34,940 nt of DNA from an uncultured Muribaculaceae bacterium (GCA_910588245.1 CAJUQP010000023.1:19783-54722), one strand, 5' to 3'; shown: positions 7,776-16,663, numbered from the stretch's first letter. The notes: generated from the letters alone by a model not told the origin. Numbers and translations are program-made.

Positions 7776-9010
7776 ATCCATGCGCAATTCCTTATGTTCA
7801 AACACCATACAAAGAGATTTTGAAAAGACTTTTCGACATACTGACATCATGGCTTGAAGCCGCCGCGTTGCCCGAATCAGCAGTGCGGGCCACAGCCACT
7901 TTCACGGCCGCCCTGATATGGGTGGCCGGATGCGTGATGCTCTACCTACTTCTGAAGCTGATCGCCAATCATATAAATAAGAAAGTTGAAGATACGGAGA
8001 CCAAGATCGACGACATCTTCCTCTCCCGGAAAGTGGTCAACGCGATCTGCTTGCTGGTGATAAGCATCATCATCACCAAGACTGTGCCGGGCCTGACTCT
8101 GCTATACCCCAATGCTTACAAAGCTGTGACGACATGCTGCAGCGTGCTGACAATCGGAGCTGTTACCTATCTTTTAGTGCTTGAGAGCAGCGCTTTCTGC
8201 AACTTCCTGAGAATGCGCAACGTGCAGCATGCCGGAGTGCTCGTGCTCCGCAATGTGCTGCAGAGCATAATAGGAGCAGTGGCCGGACTTCTCATCATCA
8301 GTACAATCCTCAACCGCGACCTGGCCTATGTCATCTCCGCCTTAGGAGCCATGGCTGCCGTACTCATGCTGGTTTTCAAAGACTCGATCCTCGGCGCCAT
8401 CGCCGGCATACGCCTGAGTGTGAACGGCATGCTCAAGGAGAATGACTGGATCATTGTGCCACGCTACAACGCCGACGGGCGTGTGGAAGATCTCTCCCTG
8501 ACCACAGTCAAAGTCAGGAACTGGGACAAAAGCATCTCCACCATACCACCCCACGCACTCGTTAGCGAAGGATTCATCAACAAGGAACGCATGCTCGACA
8601 TGGGCGTAAGACAGATACGGCGCACATTCTTCGTAGACATCGAAAGCGTCAGGAAACTCGACGCGGAGGAGACGGCACGCCTCGCCGACAAAGAATGGTG
8701 CGGAAATATCGACTTATCGCAGGGCGCTGTCAACCTCAGCCTCTTCCGACGCTGGCTGCGCCACGCGATGCGCAATCACCCACGCATAGCGGAATCCACA
8801 CCGGAGACCGCCATGCAGGTATTCGTCAGAGAACTCCCCGCCACACCGACCGGCCTCCCGCTGGAAGTGTTCTTCTTCGTCAGATGTCTGGACTGGGAGG
8901 AATTCGAGGAACTCCAGGCCGACTTCATCGACGAGATCACAGCCGCGTTTCCACGCTTCGGACTGCGTCTCTACCAATCGATGGCCTCCGCAGCATTTCC
9001 CTCCAAATAA
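7766..9010 (+). CDS. MscS-family mechanosensitive ion channel, YbdG-like
   Basis: This 414-residue inner-membrane protein has about five hydrophobic segments (roughly 42-67, 88-107, 118-140, 157-180 and 187-216) followed by a soluble C-terminal domain. The last membrane segment with GAMAAVLMLVFKDSILGAIAG is the pore-lining helix region. The segment from about 240 onward (VEDLSLTTVKVRNWDKSISTIP) is the beta domain typical of the YbdG subgroup of MscS proteins. It should gate under membrane tension to release osmolytes during hypo-osmotic shock. The start at 7766 is supported by its 10-bp overlap with the stop of the TPR gene. The subgroup assignment is from motif resemblance. Confidence 0.93.
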   Translation: MAINPCAIPYVQTPYKEILKRLFDILTSWLEAAALPESAVRATATFTAALIWVAGCVMLYLLLKLIANHINKKVEDTETKIDDIFLSRKVVNAICLLVISIIITKTVPGLTLLYPNAYKAVTTCCSVLTIGAVTYLLVLESSAFCNFLRMRNVQHAGVLVLRNVLQSIIGAVAGLLIISTILNRDLAYVISALGAMAAVLMLVFKDSILGAIAGIRLSVNGMLKENDWIIVPRYNADGRVEDLSLTTVKVRNWDKSISTIPPHALVSEGFINKERMLDMGVRQIRRTFFVDIESVRKLDAEETARLADKEWCGNIDLSQGAVNLSLFRRWLRHAMRNHPRIAESTPETAMQVFVRELPATPTGLPLEVFFFVRCLDWEEFEELQADFIDEITAAFPRFGLRLYQSMASAAFPSK

Positions 9011-9032
9011 ATAAGCATTTGATCCCCTGTCA

Positions 9033-10481
9033 ATGTCAATGAAACTGTCTGCATATATTAAACCCTCTCCCTTCACCATCACGGCATCAGCCGTAGCTCT
9101 TCTCATCATCTATCTGCTACCCGTGCGCAACGCGGTATTTCTCCGCTGGATGGACGATATGTCGATTTATGATCCGTCGACATCCAACATCGAGTGGCTG
9201 CTCCATTATCCCGGAGGCGTTCTCCAACTCGCGGGAGCATTCCTCTCGCAGTTCATGTATCACCCCTGGGTCGGGAGTATGATACTCATGGCGCTGTGGG
9301 GAGTGCTGACAGCCCTGGCCATAAAAGCGTTCAGGCTGCGTGGCAATTCGTCCATCCTCGCCCTCGGGATTCCCATGGCACTGCTCGCCTCCATCCTCAT
9401 TGTCGACGAAACATGGCTCACCATCCCCTCGCAGGGTTATCTTTTCTCCCAGACACTCGGAGCGACCATAACCCTCACCTTGCTACTCCTCTACCGGGCT
9501 GCATCCTCCTTCGCACTCCGCTGCATCATCGCTGCCATAACGCTCCTCGGCTTTCCATTTTTCGGATATTACGCGCTTCTCGCATGGCTATTGGAAGCAA
9601 TCGCGGAATGCGCCGGGGGGAACAGAGGTGAAAGATGGCGTGCATGCGCAGCCGCCGCGGCCGGAGGGACGGCTGCGGTGATACTTCCACTGATATATCA
9701 TACATACTGGACCGGAACATGGGCAGAACGCAAGACAATTTATCTAAAAGGACTGCCGGATCTGATTCCCTCGGGCGATGACCTGCCGCTCTGGATGCCG
9801 CTGATCGTGATGTCGGCGCTGATGCTTCTGCTCTGTCTGCTATCAGCCTTTCCCACGATACGCGAAAGCAGATCGCGCACCACTCTCCTTTCATTCACCG
9901 GCATTCTCGGGATAATGTGCATCTGGTGCTTCTCCTGCTCATCCAAGCCGGAGCAATGGCGCGCGTTCGTACTCATGCAGCATTACATGCAGCGAAATGA
10001 ATGGGGCCGAATAATATCCATCATGAACAACATCAAGGAGGAGCCGTCGCGCGAGATGATACTCGTGGCCAATCTGGCAGCCAATATGCTGGGTCACGAC
10101 GGAATGCCCGTGCCTGCGGAAAAGAACGGCAATGGCAACGGGGGCAGCTTCCGCAAAAATTCCACGTATACCAGCACCGCCCTGCTGACAGTGCCACTGA
10201 GCTACTATATCGGGCGTCCTAACCTCAGCTACCGATGGGCCATGGAACATTGCGTGAAATTCGGGAAAAGGGCGTATTTCATAAAGTATATGACCAAGTG
10301 CGCCCTCGTCAACGGAGAATACGGACTCGCGAAAAAATACAACGACATGCTCCGGCGCACAATTTTCCACAAGGAATGGGCAGAACGCACGGCACGATTC
10401 ATCGATAATCCGGAACTGATGAAAGAGGATCCGGAATTCGCCTCCATCCCCGCCAATACTGCGACAGAGGTCTTCTTCTGA
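9033..10481 (+). CDS. Polytopic membrane protein, DUF6057-like
   Basis: This 482-residue protein has roughly seven or eight hydrophobic segments in its first ~300 residues. A loop carrying LLHYPGGVLQLAGAFLSQF follows TM1 and resembles the N-terminal region of the Bacteroidota DUF6057 family. The C-terminal ~170 residues (from about WRAFVLMQHYMQRNEWGRI) are soluble and helical, with TPR-like pairs such as CALVNGEYGLAKKYNDML. A low-complexity Asn/Gly patch occurs near residue 365. Two closely spaced ATG codons (9033 and 9039) could start it. It lies 22 nt after the channel gene, probably in the same operon. Its stop is 4 nt from that of the convergent propeller gene. Function is unknown; the family name is my recollection of the pattern. 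Confidence 0.7.
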   Translation: MSMKLSAYIKPSPFTITASAVALLIIYLLPVRNAVFLRWMDDMSIYDPSTSNIEWLLHYPGGVLQLAGAFLSQFMYHPWVGSMILMALWGVLTALAIKAFRLRGNSSILALGIPMALLASILIVDETWLTIPSQGYLFSQTLGATITLTLLLLYRAASSFALRCIIAAITLLGFPFFGYYALLAWLLEAIAECAGGNRGERWRACAAAAAGGTAAVILPLIYHTYWTGTWAERKTIYLKGLPDLIPSGDDLPLWMPLIVMSALMLLLCLLSAFPTIRESRSRTTLLSFTGILGIMCIWCFSCSSKPEQWRAFVLMQHYMQRNEWGRIISIMNNIKEEPSREMILVANLAANMLGHDGMPVPAEKNGNGNGGSFRKNSTYTSTALLTVPLSYYIGRPNLSYRWAMEHCVKFGKRAYFIKYMTKCALVNGEYGLAKKYNDMLRRTIFHKEWAERTARFIDNPELMKEDPEFASIPANTATEVFF

Positions 10482-10485
10482 ACAT

Positions 10486-11988
10486 CTATTTCCCGTAAGC
10501 GACTCTCACGGGATCATGTCCGAGGGCCTCAAGCACATCACTGCGGCTATATTTCACGGGAGCGACCATGAATTCCGGCACATTATACGATTTCATCAAC
10601 ATGCGATAGTAGCCGGGATCCTCCTGGGGCACGACAAAAGCCTTGCTGTCGTTGCCGTCAGCATCGACATATGTGATATAAGGGCGTGTATATGATCCGT
10701 CGTCGCGGCGCGAACTGAATATCACCCATCTGGAATTAGACGACCAGGAATGATAGCTGTCGGCATTCTCGCTGTTGGCATTGGAGAGACACCTGGATTT
10801 ACCGTCTTTAAGATCCGTGAGCCAGAGGTCGCTGCTGCGGTGCCATATGTGGAACGTGCCGAAATCGCTGACACAGGTCATGAGGAAACGGCCGTCGGGC
10901 GACACCCTCGGCAACGACGCGCTCTTCCCGGCAGCGGAAGCAGCCACAACAGTGTCGGAATGCGCTGAGAAACCGCGCGACGCAAGGTCAAAATCCCTTG
11001 AGACAACGTCATATCTCACTTCCGCGTATCTTTCCGAAAGGCCATCCTTTCCGGGGCCTCCCGGCCTGCGTGCCACGCTATAGTATAGTTTCTTTCCGTC
11101 AGGGCTCCAGGCCGGAAAGGTCTCGAGAAGAGCGGAATCGTTGGCCACATACACCACCTTCTCCCTCTCCACATCATAGAGTATTATATCCGACCATTCA
11201 TCGAGCACCTCCACTTTCTGAGGATCCTTTGTGAAGAAATACTGGCGCGTGCCGTTGGTGGAATACGCTATGAGATCGAGCGTGGGATGCCATGCCTGAT
11301 ACACTCCCGCGGCATTCGTGCTGTCGGTGGAGAGGTCAACACGCTTGATCCTGTCGCCATCCATTATGAGCGTCCCTCCATGCGACTGGCGCACGTGGAA
11401 CTGCGTCTTTCCGTCGCGATATTGGTTGCGCGGCACATGGCAGTTGATACATGACATATCGCTCTCATCGGCAGTGTATGAATTGTTGAAGATCACCTCC
11501 GTATCGAAATTAGTAAGGTTCCTTTGATTGAGGCTCAGACAGTTATACTGCACAAAAGAAGGCTCAATCAGCCGATAGCTGAAATACGGATCAATTTCCT
11601 CACTCGCCACCTTAAGAGGAGATGAATAAAGCGTCCATTTTCCGTCGTCACCTTTCACATAGACTTCAAGCATGATCTCTTTTCCCCGGTTTTTCTCCAG
11701 CAACTCATGCCAGTCGTCCAGGTCCCATCTCACTGAGGGCCCCTTCTCCACGAGCGTGCCACCGTCTGCTTTCATCCTCACGATAAACTCACCGCCATTC
11801 TCCTCTATGACGAAATTGAGAGGGGCGATATTCGGGGGAACGGTTATGGCGGTGTAATCAGGCCATATATGCGGAGGCCGTCCACCGTCGGCCACATCGC
11901 CCGACGGCACCTCAACACGACCGCAAGAGGCAAGAAATAAGACAGATGCGGAGAAAACCGCTGTCAGGATTGTTTTTATATCTATCAT
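10486..11988 (-). CDS. PD40/TolB-like beta-propeller lipoprotein with one CxxCH motif
   Basis: This 500-residue protein has a lipoprotein signal peptide (lipobox LASC, Cys22). Residues about 35-145 form an N-terminal beta-rich domain. A single CINCH motif at 180-184 is a canonical covalent haem c attachment site and is followed by a possible distal-ligand-rich stretch (FHVRQSHGG). The rest is a beta-propeller with WD40/PD40-type repeats, for example YQAWHPTLDLIAYS, FPAWSPDGKKLYYS, LPRVSPDGRFLMT and YHSWSSNSRWVIFSS. It is probably an envelope protein for electron transfer, haem-linked binding or assembly. No other cytochrome or haem lyase gene is in the window. It is convergent with the DUF6057-like gene. 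The structural assignment is firm; haem attachment is inferred. Confidence 0.82.
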   Translation of the reverse strand: MIDIKTILTAVFSASVLFLASCGRVEVPSGDVADGGRPPHIWPDYTAITVPPNIAPLNFVIEENGGEFIVRMKADGGTLVEKGPSVRWDLDDWHELLEKNRGKEIMLEVYVKGDDGKWTLYSSPLKVASEEIDPYFSYRLIEPSFVQYNCLSLNQRNLTNFDTEVIFNNSYTADESDMSCINCHVPRNQYRDGKTQFHVRQSHGGTLIMDGDRIKRVDLSTDSTNAAGVYQAWHPTLDLIAYSTNGTRQYFFTKDPQKVEVLDEWSDIILYDVEREKVVYVANDSALLETFPAWSPDGKKLYYSVARRPGGPGKDGLSERYAEVRYDVVSRDFDLASRGFSAHSDTVVAASAAGKSASLPRVSPDGRFLMTCVSDFGTFHIWHRSSDLWLTDLKDGKSRCLSNANSENADSYHSWSSNSRWVIFSSRRDDGSYTRPYITYVDADGNDSKAFVVPQEDPGYYRMLMKSYNVPEFMVAPVKYSRSDVLEALGHDPVRVAYGK

Positions 11989-12126
11989 GGAATAGAAATT
12001 ACTTCCGTTTAAATGTCAGAGACACAAATCTCCCTTTCCAGCCGTAAAGTTACATCTTATTTATGAATTTTACGGACATACACTGTAATTTAATTACGGT
12101 ACTATCATAAAATCCCTCTTTTTTGC

Positions 12127-12134
12127 TAATTTTG
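12127..12134 (+). promoter_or_regulatory. Bacteroidota -7 element for the TSCPD gene
   Basis: TAATTTTG matches TAnnTTTG exactly, 24 nt upstream of the start codon at 12159. No clear TTTG is found at the -33 position. Its placement in an AT-rich gap supports a short-leader promoter. Confidence 0.55.
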
Positions 12135-12158
12135 CAAAACTAACCATCATAAACAGAA

Positions 12159-12407
12159 ATGAAATACAGCTACACACCGCAAGGCACCTGCTCGAGGCTT
12201 ATAGAACTCGAGATAAACAACGGAATAGTGGAAGACGTAAGATTTACAGGGGGCTGCAACGGCAACCTTCAGGGAATCGCCTCGCTCGTGAAAGGGATGA
12301 GAGAAGAGGAAGTGATAAAGCGCCTCGAGGGGATAAAATGCGGCACAAAGAGCACCTCCTGCCCCGACCAGCTCGCCAAAGCACTGAGAATGAGACAACA
12401 GTCTTGA
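12159..12407 (+). CDS. TSCPD-domain small protein (TIGR03905-like)
   Basis: An 82-residue protein matching the TSCPD domain seen alone in small proteins and at the C-terminus of class II ribonucleotide reductases. Cysteines at 11, 33, 61 and 68 are in the usual places: GTCSR, GGCNGNLQGI, GIKCGTK and TSCPDQLAKAL. These cysteines suggest metal or nucleotide-related binding, but the free-standing protein has no proven role that I know. The length equals the whole family member, so it is not a fragment. It has its own -7 element and no co-directional neighbour within 240 nt. That 240-nt downstream gap shows nothing I can name. Confidence 0.88.
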   Translation: MKYSYTPQGTCSRLIELEINNGIVEDVRFTGGCNGNLQGIASLVKGMREEEVIKRLEGIKCGTKSTSCPDQLAKALRMRQQS

Positions 12408-12647
12408 ACGTCCCATAAATGCCGCACAACAGCAAATTTCCACATAATGACATAACTATCAAATATTTACCAACAAACAACCACAAGCAACAGTTTTAGC
12501 ATACTTTCTTAAACATAACTCGCGCTAATACGTTTATAAGATAAGGTTTATGGCCTATCTCCACCACGCTTCTCCGGAAACGCCACGTCACAAACCCGTA
12601 TTGAGTTAATTCACACCTTACAATCCATCATCTTAATCCATGAAGTT

Positions 12648-13946
12648 ATGCTGATACAACTTTTATTTGTACTTGTGGCAATAATCATCGGAGCCAGGCT
12701 CGGAGGCATCGGCCTGGGTGTCATGGGAGGCGTAGGAATGTCAGTCCTTGTGTTTTTCTTCGGTCTGCAGCCCACGTCACCTCCCATCGATGTCATGCTG
12801 ATGATCGCCGCCGTGATCTCAGCGGCGGCGGCGATGCAGGCGGCGGGAGGACTCGACTATCTCGTGCTGCTCGCCGAGAAACTCCTGCGCAAGAATCCGT
12901 CGCAGGTGACTATTCTCAGCCCGCTGGTTACTTATTTCTTCACCTTCGTGGCCGGCACAGGCCATGTGGCCTACTCCGTCCTTCCCGTCATAGCCGAGGT
13001 TGCTCATGAAACCAAGATACGTCCGGAAAGGCCATTGGGAATAGCTGTCATAGCCTCACAGCAGGCAATCACGGCAAGCCCCATATCCGCGGCCACCGTG
13101 GCTCTCCTCGGATTGCTGACCGGATTCGACATCACCCTCTTCGACATACTCAAGGTCACAATCCCGGCCACACTTATCGGAGTCCTGGCAGGCGCTTTCC
13201 TGTCGAAAAGAGTGGGCAAGGAACTTATGGAGGATCCGGAATACCTACACCGGGTGGAAACAGGGATGATAAAGGAGAACGAGCTCCAGTTCAACCGTAT
13301 AAAAAGCCTTTGGAAAGCCAAGACATCGGTGGCCCTCTTCATAGTGGCCACTGTCTTCATCGTGCTCTTCGGCTCCATACCATCCATGCGACCCACTTTC
13401 GGCGACACCGCCATGCAGATGCCGGCCCTGATAGAGATCATAATGCTCTCGACATGCGCCATAATCCTTATCATAACACGCACAGACGGAATTGCCCCTA
13501 CCCAGGGAAGCATATTCATAGCGGGCATGCAGGCTGTGATCGCTATTTTCGGTATCGCCTGGATGGGCGACACTTTCATCAACGGCAACATCGGGGTGCT
13601 CACCGAATCAATCAAGGGATTCGTGACCCAGATGCCCTGGCTTTTCGGCCTCGCGCTCTTCGTCATGTCAATCCTTCTCTATAGCCAGGCCGCCACGGTC
13701 AGGGCCATAATGCCTCTCGGCATCGCCCTCGGCATCAATCCCATGATGCTGATAGCCCTGTTCCCGACAGTCAACGGCTATTTCTTCATTCCCAACTATC
13801 CCACAATCGTGGCGGCAATCAACTTCGACAGGACAGGCACCACGAAGATCGGGAAATATATCCTCAACCATTCCTTCATGATGCCGGGAATGGTGGCCAC
13901 GACAGTGGCCGTGCTCGCAGGGCTTCTCCTGATCCAGATCTACTGA
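12648..13946 (+). CDS. dcuB: Anaerobic C4-dicarboxylate antiporter, Dcu family
   Basis: A 432-residue inner-membrane carrier of the DcuA/DcuB family. It opens with the family N-terminus (GARLGGIGLGVMGGVG) and carries LQPTSPPIDVMLMI, GGLDYLVLLAEKLLRKNP and GTGHVAYSVLPVIAEVA. ASPISAATVAL, SQAATVRAIMPLGIALGI and FDRTGTTKIGKYILNHSF follow in the expected order. It should exchange external fumarate, malate or aspartate for internal succinate during fumarate respiration. Features of both DcuA and DcuB are present, the N-terminal part being closer to DcuB, so the symbol is tentative. A porin-like gene follows and aspA lies nearby, which supports aspartate/fumarate metabolism. No consensus promoter is evident in the 240 nt upstream. 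Confidence 0.92.
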   Translation: MLIQLLFVLVAIIIGARLGGIGLGVMGGVGMSVLVFFFGLQPTSPPIDVMLMIAAVISAAAAMQAAGGLDYLVLLAEKLLRKNPSQVTILSPLVTYFFTFVAGTGHVAYSVLPVIAEVAHETKIRPERPLGIAVIASQQAITASPISAATVALLGLLTGFDITLFDILKVTIPATLIGVLAGAFLSKRVGKELMEDPEYLHRVETGMIKENELQFNRIKSLWKAKTSVALFIVATVFIVLFGSIPSMRPTFGDTAMQMPALIEIIMLSTCAIILIITRTDGIAPTQGSIFIAGMQAVIAIFGIAWMGDTFINGNIGVLTESIKGFVTQMPWLFGLALFVMSILLYSQAATVRAIMPLGIALGINPMMLIALFPTVNGYFFIPNYPTIVAAINFDRTGTTKIGKYILNHSFMMPGMVATTVAVLAGLLLIQIY

Positions 13947-13964
13947 CAGGCAGGCAGACACCGG

Positions 13965-13990
13965 CAGGGGCGCGGCACGCCGCGCCCCTG
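13965..13990 (+). terminator. GC-rich hairpin after the Dcu gene
   Basis: CAGGGGCGCGG at 13965-13975 pairs perfectly with 13980-13990 across a 4-nt loop, 18 nt after the stop. There is no U-tract, so it may attenuate rather than stop transcription into the porin gene, which has no visible promoter of its own. Confidence 0.55.
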
Positions 13991-14044
13991 TCTGACGTGT
14001 AGCCTGATCCTTACCTTAATCACACGCCAAACACAAGACACACT

Positions 14045-15241
14045 ATGAAAACCACCATATTATGCTTTCTCGCGGCCATTTCGGGAGCGGCGGTCGCACA
14101 CGCGCAGTCAGACAGCATCCGTGAGTTCTGTTCCGAACATGAAAAGGGGATCATCGAGTCGATCGCCAAAATAGAGAAAAAGACCGACAAGTTCAACCTC
14201 TATCTCGATATGCACGGAAGTTTTGAGGCCAACTGGAGGGGGAGCTCTTTCCAGGACGGGAAATTCCGCATGAACCAGCTCAGGATAGAGGCCAACGGGA
14301 ATATCAACGAATGGCTGAGCTACCGCTACCGCCAGCGCCTCAACAAGGGCGACACTCCGGGAGGATACTACGACAATGTGCTCGGGAGCATCGACTATCT
14401 CGGCGTCGGACTGCGTCTGGGAAAATGGAGTTTCTTCCTCGGCAAGCAATGCGCCGTCTACGGCGGCATAGAGTTCGACCTCAACCCTATAGAGATCTAT
14501 CAATATTCAGACCAGCTCGCCTTCACCAATAATTTCTCAAGCGGTGTGAGAGCCACATACAATTTCACTCCGAGGCAGCAGCTGCAATTCCAGGTGCTCA
14601 ACTCCTACAGCACATCATCCCGTGATATGTTTGGCGACTATGAGAAGGCCAGGATGCCCCTGCTCTTCACCCTGAACTGGAACGGCAACTTCAACAATTT
14701 CTACAAGACCCGCTGGTCAGCCTCGGTGATGAACGAGACAAAGGGGAAACATCTCTATTATTTCGCCCTGGGCAACAACTTCCGCATCAGCGACCGGGTG
14801 AGCGCATATTTCGACTGGATGTATTCGATCGAGGGGGTCGACAGAAAAGGGATCATAACCGACATCGTAGGGGGCACGGGACACACACGCAACACTGAAG
14901 ACGTGAGCTACATGTCGTTTGTGCTCCATGCCAACTATAATTTCCATCCGCATTGGAATGTGTTTGCCAAATTCATGTATGAGAACGAGGGGATCTACAA
15001 GAGCCACTCCGCCGAATATGACGGGGCGGACGTAACCCTGAGGAAAGGACGATACCGTACCGCGCTGGGCTACATAGCAGGCATAGAGTATTACCCCATA
15101 AAGAACGGCAACCTACATCTTTTCGCCACCTACATCGGGCGCGACTACCGTTACACAGGACGCGCACGTGCCTTCGGAGCCTCAGACTACACCACCAATA
15201 CACTCTCGGTGGGCTTCATATGGAAAATGCCTGTATTCTGA
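14045..15241 (+). CDS. Outer-membrane porin-like beta-barrel protein
   Basis: A 398-residue protein with a Sec signal peptide (about 1-20, ending AHAQ). A short charged helical segment (about 22-50, EKGIIESIAKIEKKTDKF) comes next, then alternating amphipathic strands rich in aromatic residues. It ends in WKMPVF, with a C-terminal Phe as expected for outer-membrane barrels inserted by BamA. The fold resembles Bacteroidota porins of the OprO/OprP-like class. It lies 98 nt after the Dcu antiporter gene without a visible promoter and ends in a strong terminator, so it is probably co-transcribed with it. It may provide outer-membrane entry for dicarboxylates or aspartate; this substrate is inferred from context. 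Confidence 0.82.
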   Translation: MKTTILCFLAAISGAAVAHAQSDSIREFCSEHEKGIIESIAKIEKKTDKFNLYLDMHGSFEANWRGSSFQDGKFRMNQLRIEANGNINEWLSYRYRQRLNKGDTPGGYYDNVLGSIDYLGVGLRLGKWSFFLGKQCAVYGGIEFDLNPIEIYQYSDQLAFTNNFSSGVRATYNFTPRQQLQFQVLNSYSTSSRDMFGDYEKARMPLLFTLNWNGNFNNFYKTRWSASVMNETKGKHLYYFALGNNFRISDRVSAYFDWMYSIEGVDRKGIITDIVGGTGHTRNTEDVSYMSFVLHANYNFHPHWNVFAKFMYENEGIYKSHSAEYDGADVTLRKGRYRTALGYIAGIEYYPIKNGNLHLFATYIGRDYRYTGRARAFGASDYTTNTLSVGFIWKMPVF

Positions 15242-15276
15242 CACGATGCGATTCATTGCACGGTGAATATGGCCTG

Positions 15277-15322
15277 AAAAACAATCATTCCGTCACTTTT
15301 ATGGCGGAATGATTGTTTTTTT
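15277..15322 (+). terminator. Intrinsic terminator after the porin gene
   Basis: The 16-nt arm 15277-15292 (AAAAACAATCATTCCG) pairs perfectly with 15305-15320, and T residues run from 15316 to 15322. It begins 35 nt after the porin stop. The T-run also lies just upstream of the purT -7 element. Confidence 0.85.
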
Positions 15323-15323
15323 G

Positions 15324-15331
15324 TAATTTTG
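15324..15331 (+). promoter_or_regulatory. Bacteroidota -7 element for purT
   Basis: TAATTTTG is an exact match to TAnnTTTG, 31 nt upstream of the purT start codon. No TTTG is found at the usual -33 spacing; the region there is occupied by the loop and right arm of the porin terminator. Confidence 0.65.
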
Positions 15332-15362
15332 CAGAAAATAACATTGAAACGAGATACAAAAT

Positions 15363-16553
15363 ATGTCAAAAATCGGATCTGTAATGACTCCCGTAGGGCG
15401 TAAAGCGTTGCTTTTAGGGAGCGGGGAACTGGGCAAGGAAGTGGCGATAGAGCTGCAGCGTTATGGAGTGGAGGTCGTAGCCTGCGACCGCTATCCCAAC
15501 GCTCCGGCAATGCAGATAGCCCACCGCAGCCACGTATTCAACATGCTCGATCCTGTGGCCCTTCGCAAAGTCATAGAGCAAGAGAAACCTGACCATATCA
15601 TTCCGGAGGTGGAGGCCATCGCAACCGACACCCTGCGCCAGCTCGAAAAAGAGGGATACCACGTGACCCCTACCGCCAATGCGGCATGGCTTACGATGAA
15701 CAGGGAAGGAATCAGGCGCCTGGCCGCCGAAGAACTCGGCATAAAGACATCCCCCTACCGTTTCGCATCTGACTATGACGAATTCAAGGCCGCGGTCTCC
15801 GATATTGGCATACCCTGTGTGGTAAAACCTATCATGAGCTCTTCAGGCCACGGACAGAGCGTCATACGCGAGGCTTCGGCTATCGACAGAGCCTGGGAGA
15901 TCTCGCAAGAGGGTGGACGCGCCGGAGCCGGGCGTGTGATCGTAGAGGGCTTCGTGGATTTCGACTATGAGATCACCATGCTGACGGTGCGCAGCTGCTG
16001 CGGAACGACATTCTGCGAGCCTGTGGGTCATGTCCAGGTAGATGGCGACTACCGCTATTCATGGCAACCGCAACCAATGGCAGCTGCCGCGATTGAGAAA
16101 GCAAAGGATATCGCCAGGAAAGTGACCGACGCGCTCGGAGGGTACGGCATCTTCGGAGTGGAACTTTTCGTCAAGGGAGACGACGTGATATTCAGTGAGG
16201 TCTCTCCTCGTCCGCACGACACCGGCATGGTCACCATGATATCGCAGGATATAAGCGAGTTCGGGCTCCACGCACGCGCACTTCTCGGACTCCCCGTGCC
16301 AGCCATCCGGTTCTACGGGCCTTCGGCGTCGAGAGCCATAGTGGTGGAGGGAGATACCGACAAAATTGAGTTCGACAACCTCGAGGAGGTGCTGGGCGAG
16401 CCCGGCGTACAGATCAGGATCTTCGGCAAGCCTGAACTCAAGGGACACCGGCGCATGGGAGTGATACTCGCCACCGACGAGAGTGTCGGCAAGGCGCGCG
16501 AGAAAGCCGAACGCGCCTACAATGCCCTGAAGGTGAATGTACTTCCCCGCTGA
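15363..16553 (+). CDS. purT: Formate-dependent phosphoribosylglycinamide formyltransferase
   Basis: This 396-residue ATP-grasp enzyme makes formyl-GAR from GAR, formate and ATP in the third step of purine synthesis, independently of folate. The N-terminal motif LLLGSGELGKEVAIELQRYG and the run ACDRYPNAPAMQIAHRSHV are nearly those of E. coli PurT. The ATP-grasp core includes CVVKPIMSSSGHGQS, the EGFVDFDYEITMLTVR strand and the metal-binding segment GVELFVKGDDVIFSEVSPRPHDTGM. The C-terminus has GHRRMGVILAT. The length fits the family. It has its own promoter and terminator, so it is a monocistronic gene placed within a dicarboxylate locus. Confidence 0.97.
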   Translation: MSKIGSVMTPVGRKALLLGSGELGKEVAIELQRYGVEVVACDRYPNAPAMQIAHRSHVFNMLDPVALRKVIEQEKPDHIIPEVEAIATDTLRQLEKEGYHVTPTANAAWLTMNREGIRRLAAEELGIKTSPYRFASDYDEFKAAVSDIGIPCVVKPIMSSSGHGQSVIREASAIDRAWEISQEGGRAGAGRVIVEGFVDFDYEITMLTVRSCCGTTFCEPVGHVQVDGDYRYSWQPQPMAAAAIEKAKDIARKVTDALGGYGIFGVELFVKGDDVIFSEVSPRPHDTGMVTMISQDISEFGLHARALLGLPVPAIRFYGPSASRAIVVEGDTDKIEFDNLEEVLGEPGVQIRIFGKPELKGHRRMGVILATDESVGKAREKAERAYNALKVNVLPR

Positions 16554-16584
16554 TAGCGAAAGCTTGAGAGATCATTAAACACAC

Positions 16585-16625
16585 CGGCACCCCGGCAGGA
16601 GCTCGTTTCTCCTGCCGGGGTGCCG
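16585..16625. terminator. Bidirectional terminator between purT and aspA
   Basis: A perfect 17-bp stem (16585-16601 with 16609-16625) with a 7-nt loop lies between the convergent purT and aspA stop codons. The right arm includes CTCCTGCCGGGGTGCC. U-tracts are poor on both sides, but its position and stability support termination of both genes. Confidence 0.75.
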
Positions 16626-16663
16626 TATGTCTTTCGGGCGCCGGGAACTCCGGCCCTGTCTTG

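Noticed and set aside
12043..12097. Inverted repeat CCGTAAA/TTTACGG upstream of the propeller lipoprotein gene
   Set aside because: Only 7 bp with a long AT-rich loop; a repeat this short is expected by chance and no operator family is recognised.
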